Source: Paulinella micropora
Lineage: Eukaryota; Cercozoa; Imbricatea; Euglyphida
Direction of reading: 5' to 3'
Length of the DNA stretch: 64,000 bases
NCBI GenBank assembly: GCA_009731375.1
Contig: BJOX01000255.1
Span: 152,600 to 216,599 of the forward strand
Shown one piece after another: positions 9,729 to 20,584 of this stretch. Under the pieces are notes generated by a model that searched no databases, had not been told where the DNA came from, and saw nothing but the letters and a program-made list of their open reading frames with translations. The translations under genes were made by a program, and so were the position numbers. Each line of letters starts with the position of its first letter. The first letter of the stretch is position 1.

Positions 9729-11138
9729 AATCGGCATACCAGGAGCAGGCAAGATTGGTGCTGGAGGGATGTAAGACTGTCCCCCATAAGCAACCACCTG
9801 CTGCTGTGGCTGCCCTTGGTAGAACTGCTGCTGCATCGGCTGCCCGTAGCCTACTGGTAACTGCTGCCCCGGAGCTGGACCCGCATAGTAAGCACCTGCT
9901 CCCGCCTGCTGCATATGCGATGAGGGAAAAGTTCCCGCACCCCCCCCATACACATTTGCATTAGGAAAAAGGGAACTACCCTGATTGCCGCCCCACTGCG
10001 GGCTCCGATTTGAGTTGGGACGTTCCCGTGAATCTGAACGCCCTCCCCGACGTCGCGGTGGAGATCGATCTCGGCTCCGCTCCGGTGACCTATCTCGATT
10101 CCGTGAATCGCGTCGTCCTCGGTCGTATCCGCCACGAACATGCCCTCCTCGATCGTATCCTCGTCGATCTCGGGCTTCATCCCTCTCGTCGTAATGACGA
10201 CCGCCCGATACATGAGTGACCTCACGATCACTACGACGATCTCTTGACCTTGAACGACTACGTCGGTTGTCAAGGTGCCCTCGATCCGACCGATCGCTCG
10301 AACTAGACGACGAGCTCGACGAAGAACTAGCAGCCGACCTTGCTGAGGACGCATCCGATGACCCCCGTAAATTCCATGAGGGGTCCACGGATTCATTCCC
10401 GTGCCTGCCCGGGATATCTCTTCCCATAGACGCCGGTGCGTCGCCGCCATCTGAAGTGAGAGGGTTCCATACCCTGAACTTTTCCCATTCACCCTTCAAA
10501 TAAGGTGCCTCACCAGGATCCGTCCATCCCTTCTGATCGTATGCCTTCCGATCACGATCCTGAAGGTTCTTGAGCTCCTGCGAATACTTATTCGTATTCA
10601 ACAAGCCATGGAAGGGACCCACTGGATAGTCGTAGCGTACCTTCCTCAAGACTTCCTTCTGCACCGAGTCATCCCAGCCTTCAGGATGAAAATTCTGGCA
10701 ATTGCTCTTGCACATGGCTCCCGATTTGAGCCACAAGGCTCCCGCCTTCTTCATGCACAACGGCCTATGCACCCTGGGGTTGTAGTATGACCTATGGAAC
10801 CGTTGACGACCTTGCCCCGGCCCCCCTTGGGGTCTCTGACCATAGAACTGAGGTCCCCTGCGCGAGTACCCCTGGCCCCAATAAACTTCATCCCCGGGCT
10901 CGAATGGTCCCGCACCATCCCCTCCCCCCTGGTTCTGATTACCTTGAGTGAGAGTCCCTGACCTCGGACCCGACCACTTCCACTCATCGATGATGGTTTT
11001 CTGGACTCGATGCATGACTTTCCCCAACACGTCTTCATCCTCGTTCCATATCTCCGGACTGGCCTCAGGGGTAGACTGTCCAGTACCCTTGAGAAGGTAT
11101 TCCCATACCTGTGTCCGTCTGAATCTCTTTTCGCCATC
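9726..11138 (-). CDS. Gypsy-1 Gag, C-terminal part (CCCH-like finger, RS-rich, Gln/Pro-rich)
   Basis: This frame opens after a TAA at 11141-11139 and runs to the TGA at 9726. It carries a Cys/His cluster (C-x14-C-x3-C-x3-H, from RPLCMKK to CQNFHPEG) in place of the usual CCHC zinc knuckle, then a poly-Ser run, a long Arg/Ser/Asp stretch with many RS, RD and SR pairs resembling splicing-factor RS domains, and a Gly/Gln/Pro-rich tail ending PAPGMPI. It is the continuation of the upstream gag frame after a -1 change. The likely role is nucleic-acid binding in the particle. Confidence 0.85.
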   Translation of the reverse strand, partial: DGEKRFRRTQVWEYLLKGTGQSTPEASPEIWNEDEDVLGKVMHRVQKTIIDEWKWSGPRSGTLTQGNQNQGGGDGAGPFEPGDEVYWGQGYSRRGPQFYGQRPQGGPGQGRQRFHRSYYNPRVHRPLCMKKAGALWLKSGAMCKSNCQNFHPEGWDDSVQKEVLRKVRYDYPVGPFHGLLNTNKYSQELKNLQDRDRKAYDQKGWTDPGEAPYLKGEWEKFRVWNPLTSDGGDAPASMGRDIPGRHGNESVDPSWNLRGSSDASSARSAASSSSSSSSSSSDRSDRGHLDNRRSRSRSRDRRSDREVTHVSGGRHYDERDEARDRRGYDRGGHVRGGYDRGRRDSRNRDRSPERSRDRSPPRRRGGRSDSRERPNSNRSPQWGGNQGSSLFPNANVYGGGAGTFPSSHMQQAGAGAYYAGPAPGQQLPVGYGQPMQQQFYQGQPQQQVVAYGGQSYIPPAPILPAPGMPI

Positions 11139-12715
11139 TTAATAAAGACTTGATTGTTCAGATCGAACAATGCCACAGCCGTCAATTTGAAGGCTTCTGC
11201 AGGTGTGAGCATAATCACCATATCCATTATCCTCTGGAACATGTAGTGGAGTACAGGCTTCTTATTCACCATCCACTTGACCTCCGCCTGCAGCTGACTG
11301 ACCTCCTGTGACTTAGAGGCAAAAACATGGTAGCCCATCTTCTCTGCGAGCATCAGACCAATACTATCGACACACATGGCGTCGAACCGAGTAGACTGCA
11401 GCTTTCCCCAAAAAGCTGCCCACACCTCGCTTTGCATAAGCCATTCGTTGTCCACCGATGACTGACAACGAAAGAACCTATCAGCCACTATGGCCACATC
11501 CTCAGGCGTATAAATGTTAGCTGAACGACAGACCCGACGTACCTCTGTCAGCCACATACGAAGCTCAGAGATATGCCTAGGAATTGCAACCTTCTGATTG
11601 TCCAGAGCAAAAGCCTTCTGGTCACCCAGAAGGCGGTCCACATCCTTCTGGTGACGTTCAATAGTACGACGTCGTTCCTCGTCGTTCTTTTCCATCTTAC
11701 GGTTCCATGACGAAACCGCAAGCTTTCGTCGTTCTGCCTGGCCATCCCAAGCCACAGCAAAATGATAAAAAGCTTTGGCCATATAAACGATGGCATCCAC
11801 TACCAGCAATCGTTCCAACGTGACGAGATTTTCAGACGATCCCGCTGTAGCCCAAGTGGGCTTTGTCCCTGAGACTGCCTTGTCCCAGAAGCCATCCATT
11901 GCGTCGAAAATGGGCGTGAACACGTCGTCTATTGAGAGCACTTTAGCCCCAACACCACTCTTGGGCCGAAAAATAAAGTTGCCCATTGCGTGCACAGTGG
12001 GTGACACTCTGGCCCAAACCTGACTGTGAAACTGAGCAAACTTTTGCACTTCAGTCCATCTTGGATGCCCTTGATCCAAGACATCCCAAGACGGCCAACA
12101 GCCAACCAAGTCGTACACAGGCTGTCCGTGACGTTTGACAAAGTCACGAGAAATGTCTCCAGCCATGGCAGTGGTGCCCCAGGCTTCAGCTTGGACTTGT
12201 CCCAACCTCGCTATATTGAGATCGACCATTCCCTGCGTTGATGCCATCAATCTGGACGCATCCAGCCTCTCAGGCGTCCAGTAGTGGGTCCCCATGCCCA
12301 CAGCTTCTGCAATCTGAACCACCATCTCTGCTGCCACCATAACATTGGCCACTGTGGTGCGTCCGATCACAAGTGTGTCCCACACGTTCCTCGTCGAACC
12401 AGGCGAGATAGCATTAATGCATTGTCTGACCGTCTGCAATGCCTTTGTGGACGGTAACTGGTCCGCCCAACTATCACCTGTGAGACGAAACTGCCACATC
12501 GTCTTCAAATCGTCTTCCAGACGAGCAGAGATGAAGTGCAAAGAGGGAGGTGTTCCCCCTGTTGTCGACGAACTCGACGCTGTGAGGGCTCCTGCCCCCA
12601 TAAAACGTGTACCAAGAGAGGAAGGTACCAAAGACCCACCCCCCCTAGTATACGCTGGTGTAGAATAAGGGCTGCTTGCTGTCAACATCCTCCTCCTATT
12701 CTCACGTGGTAACAT
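11100..12715 (-). CDS. Gypsy-1 Gag, N-terminal and capsid part
   Basis: A helical 500-residue region beginning MLPRENRRR (ATG at 12715). The frame is also open upstream to 12793, but that extension is hydrophobic and repeat-like. I see no catalytic motif; position and size argue for Gag matrix/capsid. The informative reading leaves this frame between about 11138 and 11100 and continues one base back in the next frame (DGEKRFRR onward). No canonical slippery heptamer is visible there, so the break may be a mutation, an assembly error or an unusual frameshift. Confidence 0.8.
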
Positions 12716-13064
12716 ATCGAAATGAGAAAGAGAAGAGAGATGTGAGAAAGCAACAAATGACACACACAGCACACACACACAACTGCTCCACACACAGCTT
12801 ATGAGTTATGCTGGTGACACCTGTTTCCTCCAACCGAATACAAAACAAATGTGCGTGCTCCTACACCTCACACACAATCTGTTTCTATCCCTCTCCCCCT
12901 AAGGAGAGCTCAACTGTCTAAAGCAAAACTTGAAAAAGGTCAACACCCTTTTCTGTCGGAAATTCCGAGGTGTCAAAACCTCAAGAAAAACAAGGCAAGA
13001 AAAACGTGAGAACTTGAGCTTTTCGTGAACCTCACGAAAAGCAAAAGCAAAACCCCGTTCAATT

Positions 13065-13082
13065 TTTGTTAGTGGCTCCAGA
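13065..13082 (-). promoter_or_regulatory. Gypsy-1 primer-binding site
   Basis: Two bases inside the 5' LTR the - strand reads TGGAGCCACTAACAAA. It begins TGG, as expected for pairing with a tRNA CCA end. Gypsy-2 has TGGAGTCCATAGC at the same spacing. The matching tRNA cannot be named from this window. Confidence 0.6.
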
Positions 13083-13212
13083 TGTAACCGGAACAGCTAC
13101 TCTGACACTTAGTCGTACCTCAACTGTAGAGGGGCAGACCAAGCATAAGAGTCAAGTAACGACAAGCCGGACAACACTTGATGCCACTATGTAATGTACG
13201 GGCCGGCCGACA
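13083..13212 (-). repeat. Gypsy-1 5' LTR
   Basis: 130 bp, identical to 3263-3392 except for one base. It is followed by GTTG, the copy of the target duplication. Confidence 0.95.
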
Positions 13213-13431
13213 GTTGCGAAGTTTGGCAGGGCCTGGGCTAAGAAAAAATTTGGTGATCCGACTTACCTTGACATTGCTGCTTTGGGGACACTAAAAAAAA
13301 CGATAATCCAAGAAAGAGAAAGCATTGGTTACCATGCGTTTTGATGGGAAGGATTATTATGTGTTTGAGAAGAACTGCAAACCATGCCCCTTGCAGGCAG
13401 GGGGGTTTTATAAGACTGTTGAACATAAATA

Positions 13432-15560
13432 TTGACGGAGACTTCATGGAGGTTTCAGAGGACGAAGTCTCAGGAGGAGCAGGAGGAGCAGGAGCAAGAG
13501 CAGAAGGAGGATGAGAAGGAGCAGAAGGTTGACGCGGAAAACGACGATGATGAGGAGGGGGGTGACGACGAAGGCCCTCCTGTTTACAACCCCAGCCACT
13601 ACACACCCCAGCAAGTAGCTGAAGAGAAAGCAAAATTCATAACTAAGGGATTCAACTGGGTTTTGTGTCCTCAGACCGTGGACCCGAGCAGCGATCGATC
13701 TCGCCACAAGGCGAGGTCGTCGATGGATCAAAAATTTGACATCGACCCCAGCCTGTACGTACTCAAATTTCTCCCTCTGTTGACTTTTATTTATCTATGC
13801 CAGCAGCATGACAACTCCTCGAGACTTCCTCTTTCTGTTCCCCCCCTTTTTTTTTGAATTATGTTATAAACTTGCAGAGAGATTGAAGAGAGAAGAAAAT
13901 TTTCTAGTCTAGTTTTTTTATGATGCTTTTTTTATCATGGTGTCCACTTTGCTACCGTTTTTTGCGTCATTTGTAATTTTTTTTTTTTTTTTTGTATCAA
14001 CTGCAGGCACTTTATGCATTTTGTCCCTACTGAGATGTTGCCAACTATACTCAACCTCACTTCCGTGGAGCTCGCAAAAGATCCAACCCCCCATATGAGA
14101 TCCCCCCTTACAGAGGATGAGTTTTGGGCGTTTTTAGGCCTCCTAATTCGTATATCATTAGCAGATAGGGGCCGCAGGAGGTATCACTGGGGTAAGGTAA
14201 GTGAAGTGGGCACAGACGGCCTGCCGGGGGATGACTTTGGTAAGTTTATGGCCCTGAATCGGTTCGATGCTATTTTCATATGTTTGACATTTGGCCCCCC
14301 TCATCAGACACTGACCCTTTTCTCCCCATTCGTGCTTTTGCTGAGGCAGTTGGCAAGAAGGCAGAGCAATCCATAGTGCCAGGACTTATTATTGTTGATG
14401 AAAGCATGGGGCTGTATACAGGAGATAAAATGCCTGGCAAAATGGTGGTCCCCAGGAAGCCGATCCCTGTTGGGAGGGAATATCATACAGCCTGTGACGT
14501 GGAACCGGGCATCTGTATCGCAATGGAGATGGTTGAGGGGCAAGTGAGAGATCGACAAAAAGAGTTTGCGGCTGCTCTGGGAGTTACTACTGCAACTACG
14601 CTTAGGTTGACGAAGCCGTGGTAGGGAACGGGCCGTATCTTTGTCGGTGATTCGTAGTTTGCCTCTGTCAAAACAGCCAGGGAGATGAAGCAAAGGGGAT
14701 GTGATTTTGTGGGCATGGTTAAGACTGCGCACTCAGGGTTTCCAGTGAGGTTACTTTATAGCTCAAGGGGGGGATTTAGCCTCAGCTACATGCGAAAAGG
14801 ATGGGGTTAAGCTGCTCGCAGTCAACCAAAACGATCATAATCAGCAGCAGATTATAGCTACTTGCTTTACTACTTTGGCGGGTAAACCTCGGAATGCACG
14901 TTTTTCTCACTCACAGCCACAAGTCCCGCGCTGCCAGGCCGTAGCTTTGTATTATTCAGCTTTTAACGCGGTCGATATGTTCAATGCCGCTCGCCACGGG
15001 TCCAATTCTCTCAACCTCTCTGTTGCCACCCATGATTGGGCTAAGGTAGATTTCTTCATTTTGATTGGCTTTATTCTCACCAACGCGTACAGGCATTATC
15101 TCTCAAATTTTCTGTCACTGTTTTGGCCAACCTTAATCTAATGAAAGGTGCTGGCAGGCCGGGCTACTTCAAATCCTTGGTCGCGAAAGGGCTGTTAAGG
15201 AAGGTCAATGAGGCTGAAATAGATGCTATTCTTGCCCCTCCCCGTGTGGCAGAAGGTAGTATCGACCCCAACCCACCCTCATGGATGCTTCTGTCCAGGT
15301 ATCCAATGACCGTTCAGGGAGATAAGGTTAAGAAGAAGCGGGAGGCAGGTGACACCTTCCCTGGTAGTACGGAGAGGGCGAAGAGACGTAGATGCCGTGT
15401 GTGCCTGTATGCGTACGCAGAGAAGAAGGTGAATTTTACTGAGTATCACTGCGCGACCTGTGGGCCAAACATGCCTCTATGTAACTCTAAAGGACGTACG
15501 TGTCACGCCTGGCATAAACAGCACTGCAAGCCCCTCTCCAAGAAGCGGAAACGCGCTTAG
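13432..15560 (+). pseudogene. piggyBac-type transposase (DDE), broken
   Basis: The first exon (13432-13754, acidic) splices at CT|GTACGT to 14007 (CTGCAG acceptor), giving a phase-consistent DPSLHFMHFVPTE. Typical piggyBac landmarks follow: VDESM (first Asp region, about 14390) with KPIPVGRE; VGDS-FASVK (second Asp, about 14650); NAVDMFNAARHG (third Asp, about 14970); DFFILIGFILTNAYRHY; and a C-terminal cysteine-rich domain (15390-15535) with repeated C-x2-C and HxxHC-type spacing. Breaks: a one-base change in the C run near 14295, two in-frame TAG codons near 14620 and 14650 (both where the family has Trp, so probably TGG to TAG), and another frame change near 15120. It is unlikely to make active protein. 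An ORF-like stretch at 13213-13345 (AKFGRAWAKKKFGDP) continues across the Gypsy-1 insertion from 3225-3262. Confidence 0.85.
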
Positions 15561-15767
15561 GCACTCTCTCAAAGACAGTGATGCCACGCGGCATCAGCCC
15601 AAAAATGATTATGACTCAAGTGTGAGTCGGACACTGTTAGAGATTAGATTTTAATAGTTATAATAAATTTTCATTGATTTTGATACCGGAAATCAAAGGT
15701 TTAATATTAATATTGAAAAAAAAAAGTTAAAAAAATATTTTAACCACTTGAAACAACTGGAAATATT

Positions 15768-15824
15768 GATGCCGCCCGGCATCCAGACAGGGCGGCATCC
15801 AGACACAGGCACATAGACATTAAT
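15768..15824. repeat. Right end: palindromes plus CAGGCACATA motif
   Basis: GATGCCGCCCGGCATC and a half copy, then CAGGCACATAGACATTAAT, a direct-orientation match to 3004-3040. An extra palindrome GATGCCACGCGGCATC lies at 15580-15595, just after the transposase stop. 15825-16253 holds no feature I can support. Confidence 0.65.
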
Positions 15825-16253
15825 GAAATCTGTCTAAGTGTTGTTTATTAATATGCATTCTTTAGCTGCGTCTGGGTCTCGTTGGGTTTTTGTTATTAAT
15901 TCCATCCTGCCCTGAACTCCTTCGCCCGGGGGTCTAGTTTGTTGCTGTTGGACTTATCTCGTTCTTGAATTCCTTCAGGGTCTAGTTAGTTAGTTTCTGG
16001 GTTTTCCTCCGTCATGTGCTTTGCTGGTCCCTAGGCTTCCGGTGTTTTGTCATTCTTGTTATTATATAATATATTGACATATGAATAGATGCGTGGGTAT
16101 CAAGAGAGTTCACAAAATTGTTCTCATTAAGTGGAGGAATGAGTGTTTGAGATGCGTGGCGAGTGGGATGTGGAGTGACGTGCTGCCACCACTATAGTGC
16201 ACTGTGTGGTCTCAGGGCCCCTTCTCTTCCTGTCACACTGTGGCTGTACCTAC

Positions 16254-16611
16254 CGTTGGATGGTTAATTACGTTTACCGTTAGTATATAATTGCTTTTAT
16301 GAGTGGGAAAGTATTTTATTCGTATAGTCGAATAACCGCGTAGTTCTAGTCAATAAGTGTAACGGACGTAACGGACTTTATTGGCATCCAGAATTAGGTA
16401 ATACTCATTGGGTAATAATTGCAGTTACGACTGCGGACTTTTATTCAGTTTCGTTACTGCCTCTGAGTTGTCAGTTCTGCTATTCTACTTGCGGATTAAG
16501 GTGTGTCGATTGAGCGTCGCGACTTCTAACTAACGGAGTCTCTCAGCAAACCGGAGTGTAATAAAATACTAGGTCCGTGGCTCGGAGTGACAGGGTAATT
16601 ACCTAATCAAC
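16254..16611 (+). repeat. Copia-type LTR (relict copy, family B)
   Basis: About 358 bp ending ACCTAATCAAC directly before GGTTATGAGCC, the primer-site motif also found in Copia-1. Its sequence recurs on the - strand, in pieces, at 62326-62257, 51959-51791 and 51588-51481, which defines the LTR. The left boundary is approximate. Confidence 0.7.
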
Positions 16612-16615
16612 GGTT

Positions 16616-17190
16616 ATGAGCCGCTGGGAAAGCAATTTTCGGTACAATGCAAGTAGCATGAGACAGTTAATGTCTCACACACCGGTGTTTAGCGGAAACA
16701 AAAAGGATTTGAAAGTCGCAAAGTTGTTATTATCAGACCGTCGTCGTAGAGGAATACGCGTATGGTATTAACACTATTGCACTCTCGGGGATATGTTTGC
16801 CATGAAGCCTTCAAGGACCATAAAGCAGCGAAAGCAAAATATGGATACGATAGAGATCACATGAGGAATGCAGAAGAGATGGACGAACCGAGAGAGCCGC
16901 ACGGCTCTAATGTGTCTTTGTCATCATGTTCTTTTGTGTTGTTTCATTATTTTTTTCTTTTCCTATACATACGAGATGACGAATGAGGGAGTTGATCGGC
17001 CCTTGGGCTGCCCTTTCTGATCCTCACACCATTTTTATTTTAAGTTAGCAATCATAGTAATCTTACATTGTGTACTGTTTGGATTTGTTACACTGTCCGA
17101 TATATGATTGATTTTGCGTCGTTTGTTGCTTTCTGCTCAGCATATGCTAATCATATTTATCATGATATGTGTGTTACTTGAACCTATCGT
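16616..17190 (+). pseudogene. Remnant copia gag and 3' leader of the relict element
   Basis: The ATG inside GGTTATGAGCC (16616) opens a short gag-like frame. After a frame change near 16760 the text resembles Copia-1 Gag (HKAAKAKYGYDRDHMRNAEE against DPAKAKKDFPYDEARAKAAED). The tail 16985-17035 (gagttgat...ctgatcctcac) matches 24388-24430 upstream of the Copia-1 3' LTR. The relict has therefore lost nearly all of pol and now abuts the Copia-1 5' LTR. Confidence 0.6.
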
Positions 17191-17490
17191 TGTAATGTAC
17201 TATTAATAACCGTTACTCCACCTAGTCAATTTGCCGGTAATTTGGACAGTCTTAGTCATAGGCAGGTTCATAGGCCGGACAGTTATTAATACCTTTGTTA
17301 CTGACAAGGACACTTTCTAGAGTATTCCCGAATCATAGTCTGGAATGCCTAGAATCAAATGAGTATTACCATTCTGTTACAGTCATCACATTTTGTGTGA
17401 CCCAAAGTTATTAAAAGTCTATTCTTCTGTTATTCTTGACCCTTAGCGGGGTAGCTTCCCTAAACTCTGCGTTTGAGAGATAGATTCCGT
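17191..17490 (+). repeat. Copia-1 5' LTR
   Basis: 300 bp from TGTAATGTACTATT to GATTCCGT. Five substitutions separate it from 24493-24792. Confidence 0.85.
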
Positions 17491-17502
17491 TGGTTATGAG
17501 CC
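17491..17502 (+). promoter_or_regulatory. Copia-1 primer-binding site containing the gag ATG
   Basis: TGGTTATGAGCC directly follows the LTR. Its complement, GGCTCATAACC, is the anticodon loop and stem of initiator tRNA-Met (anticodon CAT), not a tRNA 3' end. Drosophila copia is known to prime from a half-tRNA of this kind. The ATG in the site (17496) is the gag start. Confidence 0.65.
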
Positions 17503-19303
17503 TTGACAAGGAGGCAAGCGTGCCGAAGCACATATTGAGTCAAGTGCCCATATTCGAGGGCGATGACCAAAGCTTTTGGCCTTGGTCAAGCAAGTTTCAG
17601 AAGCACATGCAGGTATCTGTCCACGTGGCAGAGATGGTATCTGTGGCATTGGCTGACCCAGCTAAAGCCAAAAAGGATTTTCCTTACGATGAGGCAAGGG
17701 CTAAGGCGGCAGAAGACTTAGAAGAGCCCGACACGCCCATAAGTGATAGTGAGGAAGATGAAGAGTCAGATGCCTCTCAGAGAGGAAGACAGAGACCCAG
17801 ACAAAGAAAGAAGATATCAAACAGCCAGAAGGTTGGGATAAAATGACAGCAGAACAAAAGAGAGAGTGGAAAGAGAAAGAAGCGAGGAAGAAGAAAAGAC
17901 TAAGTAGAAGACTACTTACAAGAAGAAAGACAGCTATCCGCAAAGAGAAGAAATATTATGAAATGATGAAAGCTTTGCAGTTATGTCTGTCTGTGGCCTT
18001 TTCCAAAGACAATATATCTAACTTCCTGCGAACACAGAAGACGAAAGGACCCATTGAAGAGTTGATAGCAGTAAGAGATCAGTGGGGAGGCATTTCCGGA
18101 GCAGGTAGGTACATGTTAGAGGAAGAGTTTGAGAGAACGAGGCCAAGGGCAAGTGAGAGGTATATAGACTAGCTAAATGAATTTCTCGCAAAGAAAATTC
18201 AGCTTGAAAGTTTACGTGGGACGCCATTTTCCGATGAGGAAGAAGCAAAGAGAAAGCTCTTTAAGAAACTGCGCTACCATCCAGCTTTCGGGGATAAATT
18301 TCAGGTGGACCACTATGATCTCCCGGCCAGACTAAGACCAAATTTCTCGGAATTATGCGAAGCATCTAAGGAAAGATGGAAAATGTGGGAAGAAAAAGAA
18401 AGACGTAACAGATTCCGTGAAAGAAAAGCTCAAATACGCAAACATAACAACAGGAAATCTCGGGATGGCAAGCAGCAGCAAGAGACCAATCTCCTAATGG
18501 ATGACAAANNNNNNNNNNGAGAAAATAAACCGGCTCCAAACTGGACACTCAAAGTCACGTGTTTCGGATGTGATGCCAAAGGCCATACCATGAGATATTG
18601 CCCGGTGACTTCGGAAGAGTTCCGCAAAGAAGGAAAAATGAAGCGGAATCAAACAGAAGACAAGACCACAGAACTGTTACAAGAAAAGAACGAACAAAAG
18701 AAACCCTTTTATAAGAAAAAGAAAGCACTCACTTTGATAACAACCGACAACGACAAAAACGAAAACGAACAAAGTGACTCTGATACAAACGTTGCTTTAA
18801 TCCATATGGGAAACACTTATGATAAGAGCGATGATGATGAGGAGGAAAGAGAAAAAGAGGATGAGCAACCAAGCTCACCTCCCCACGAACCTACAAGTCC
18901 CCAAGCCCTTTTGAACGATACAAAGACCACACCTAGGGTAGGAAATAGACGTAGTGAGAGTGGAGAAGGACGGGAAGTGCGGTTAGTATCGGCCACCCTA
19001 CGAGATCCCTCCTCACTACGGGGAGAAGGCAAGGAAGTGCGGTTAGTATCCGCCACCTCACGATGTTTCCCAGTCATCCCTAACCCCAACGAAACTCCTT
19101 TGAGGCTTGAGAGTTCTTACGGAGTCACGCCTGACACAAAATGTGCAGGAATAAACAGACGCAAAGAACCTTGTAATGTTTCCGTTGAAAATTCAAAAGG
19201 AAGGGGAGTATACGAAAATCACGCGAAACGATTATTTTATGCGAGGTACTGCGGATATCACGCCACACAAGACCAGATTACCCGGAGTTGGATTTGTCCG
19301 TAA
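17496..19303 (+). pseudogene. Copia-1 Gag with CCHC zinc knuckle, frame broken
   Basis: Starts MSLDKEASVPKH at the ATG within the primer site. The first frame (to 17846) is acidic at its end. The informative reading moves to the next frame near 17820 (KQPEGWDKMTAEQK) and continues to 19303, interrupted by one TAG (18170-18172) and a 10-base gap (18509-18518). A zinc knuckle C-F-G-C-x4-H-x4-C lies at about 18562-18601. A basic, coiled-coil-like middle and an acidic Ser/Glu-rich tail surround it. The likely role is RNA packaging. Confidence 0.8.
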
Positions 19304-20584
19304 GTCCCGTGTTGCGTCCCCCCAAATCTCCTTATTACCCAGACGAGCGAGGTCTTAAAGCTGCGGCATTGGAAAAGTCCCATAAAATTTCTCAAAGACT
19401 CGTTTTCGGGGAATTTGAAACTTTACGTGACACCAAAATTTCCACAAGTCCACAAGTCTCGCAAAATATTCCGCAACCACCACATGAGAAAAAGTTTAGC
19501 AAACATAATCCATTTTCTAGTCAGCGGACCGGCCAGAGCAAAGAAGGGAGCGAAGAGAGTGGAGTGGATGAGGGAGAGCAACGACTGGGACCCACCTCTG
19601 CCAACAAGTTCGGTAACCAAGTAGGTCCCACCTCACAACAACTCCAAATCTCTAGTTCTAGACCAATCACAGCACTCCCACCAACACAAACAACAAACAC
19701 ACAACTCATCAACCCTCCCGTCATCACCTTCAAAAATATAAATGAAATAGCTAAAACGTTGATGAATGAGTGCGTGAGGGGAATGAATGGAGAAGTGATG
19801 CGTGTTGTGAGTGGCGAGCTAGAGAGAGATGACTTTTTGACTGACATAGTAAGAGCAATAGAAGGAGTGTACTTGGAGAGAGCAGTCAGACAGAGTTCAA
19901 TCACTACACCTCCAGAGTGGCGAGCTAGAGAGAGATGACTTTTTGACTGACATAGTAAGAGCAATAGAAGGAGTGTACTTGGATAGAGCAGTCAGACAGA
20001 GTCCAATCACTACACCTCCACAAATTACAGAAGAGGGAGAAAATGAGGGTAGAGGAGAGGGAGAACTAGAGACAGAAACAGAGACAGAGACAGAAAGGGA
20101 GACAGAGCACGTATTGATACATGTGAGAAAAAGAGTGATGAAAAAGAGAGACATGACAGTACAGGATAGTGGAGCAAGCACAGACATATCATGCAGAGAA
20201 GACAGATTGACGGATGTCGATGAGATAGACCCGGTAGAACTACTGACAGGTAATGGAGAAAGGGAGTTGAGTAAGTCAGGAAGAGCTAGGCTGACTGTGA
20301 TAGATGGGAAAGGAAGGCCTAGAGCAGTAGAAAAGAAGATGTTACTCGACACTACCTTACCAGTTAGCATAGTCTCTACAGGACAGATGGACCACAGACA
20401 CAACAGATCAGTCATCCACCAAAACGGACAGTTAGTAATACTCAAACACCCCATCCACATTAACGAGAGTGACATATTAGTAAGGGGAAGATTAACTAAG
20501 AGTATGATATATAGATGGGATGACGAATATGATGAACCATTGAAAGTCAACGAAAGATATGATCCTTTCGCAACAAGGGGGTAG
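19288..20584 (+). pseudogene. Copia-1 protease region with 106-bp tandem duplication
   Basis: The frame from 19288 runs into a 106-bp tandem duplication (19811-19916 repeated at 19917-20022). Because 106 is not a multiple of three, the reading frame is lost at 19938 and resumes from about 19943. The second part carries VQDSGASTDIS (about 20160), the D-S-G-A aspartic protease site, followed by a ring of acidic residues. Another one-base change lies in the G run at 20577-20581, after which the text continues toward integrase. Confidence 0.8.

Larger units (their letters stand above)
3263..13212 (-). mobile_element. Ty3/gypsy LTR retrotransposon Gypsy-1, nearly intact
   Basis: A complete element on the - strand of 9950 bp: 130-bp LTRs at both ends, a 4-bp target duplication GTTG (3259-3262 and 13213-13216), a primer site, a polypurine tract, gag and a 2003-codon pol in the order protease, RT, RNase H, integrase, which defines Ty3/gypsy. 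The LTRs differ at a single position (t/c at the sixth base, tgtaac followed by tgg or cgg), so insertion was recent. Only one frame change (in gag) and one in-frame TGA (between gag and pol) interrupt it. It is inserted in the piggyBac-type element. Confidence 0.95.
2984..15824 (+). mobile_element. piggyBac-type DNA transposon, decayed, split by Gypsy-1
   Basis: A piggyBac-like transposase (13432-15560, +) is flanked by similar short ends. On the left are two perfect 16-bp palindromes GATGCCGGCCGGCATC (2984-2999, 3004-3019) followed by CAGGCACATAAACATTAAT. On the right are related palindromes (15580-15595, 15768-15783, plus a half copy near 15791) followed by CAGGCACATAGACATTAAT (15806-15824). 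The two ends are in direct, not inverted, orientation, which is not what a standard piggyBac terminus shows, so the true boundaries are uncertain. Gypsy-1 sits inside it at 3263-13212 with the target duplication GTTG, separating the left end from the transposase. Confidence 0.6.
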
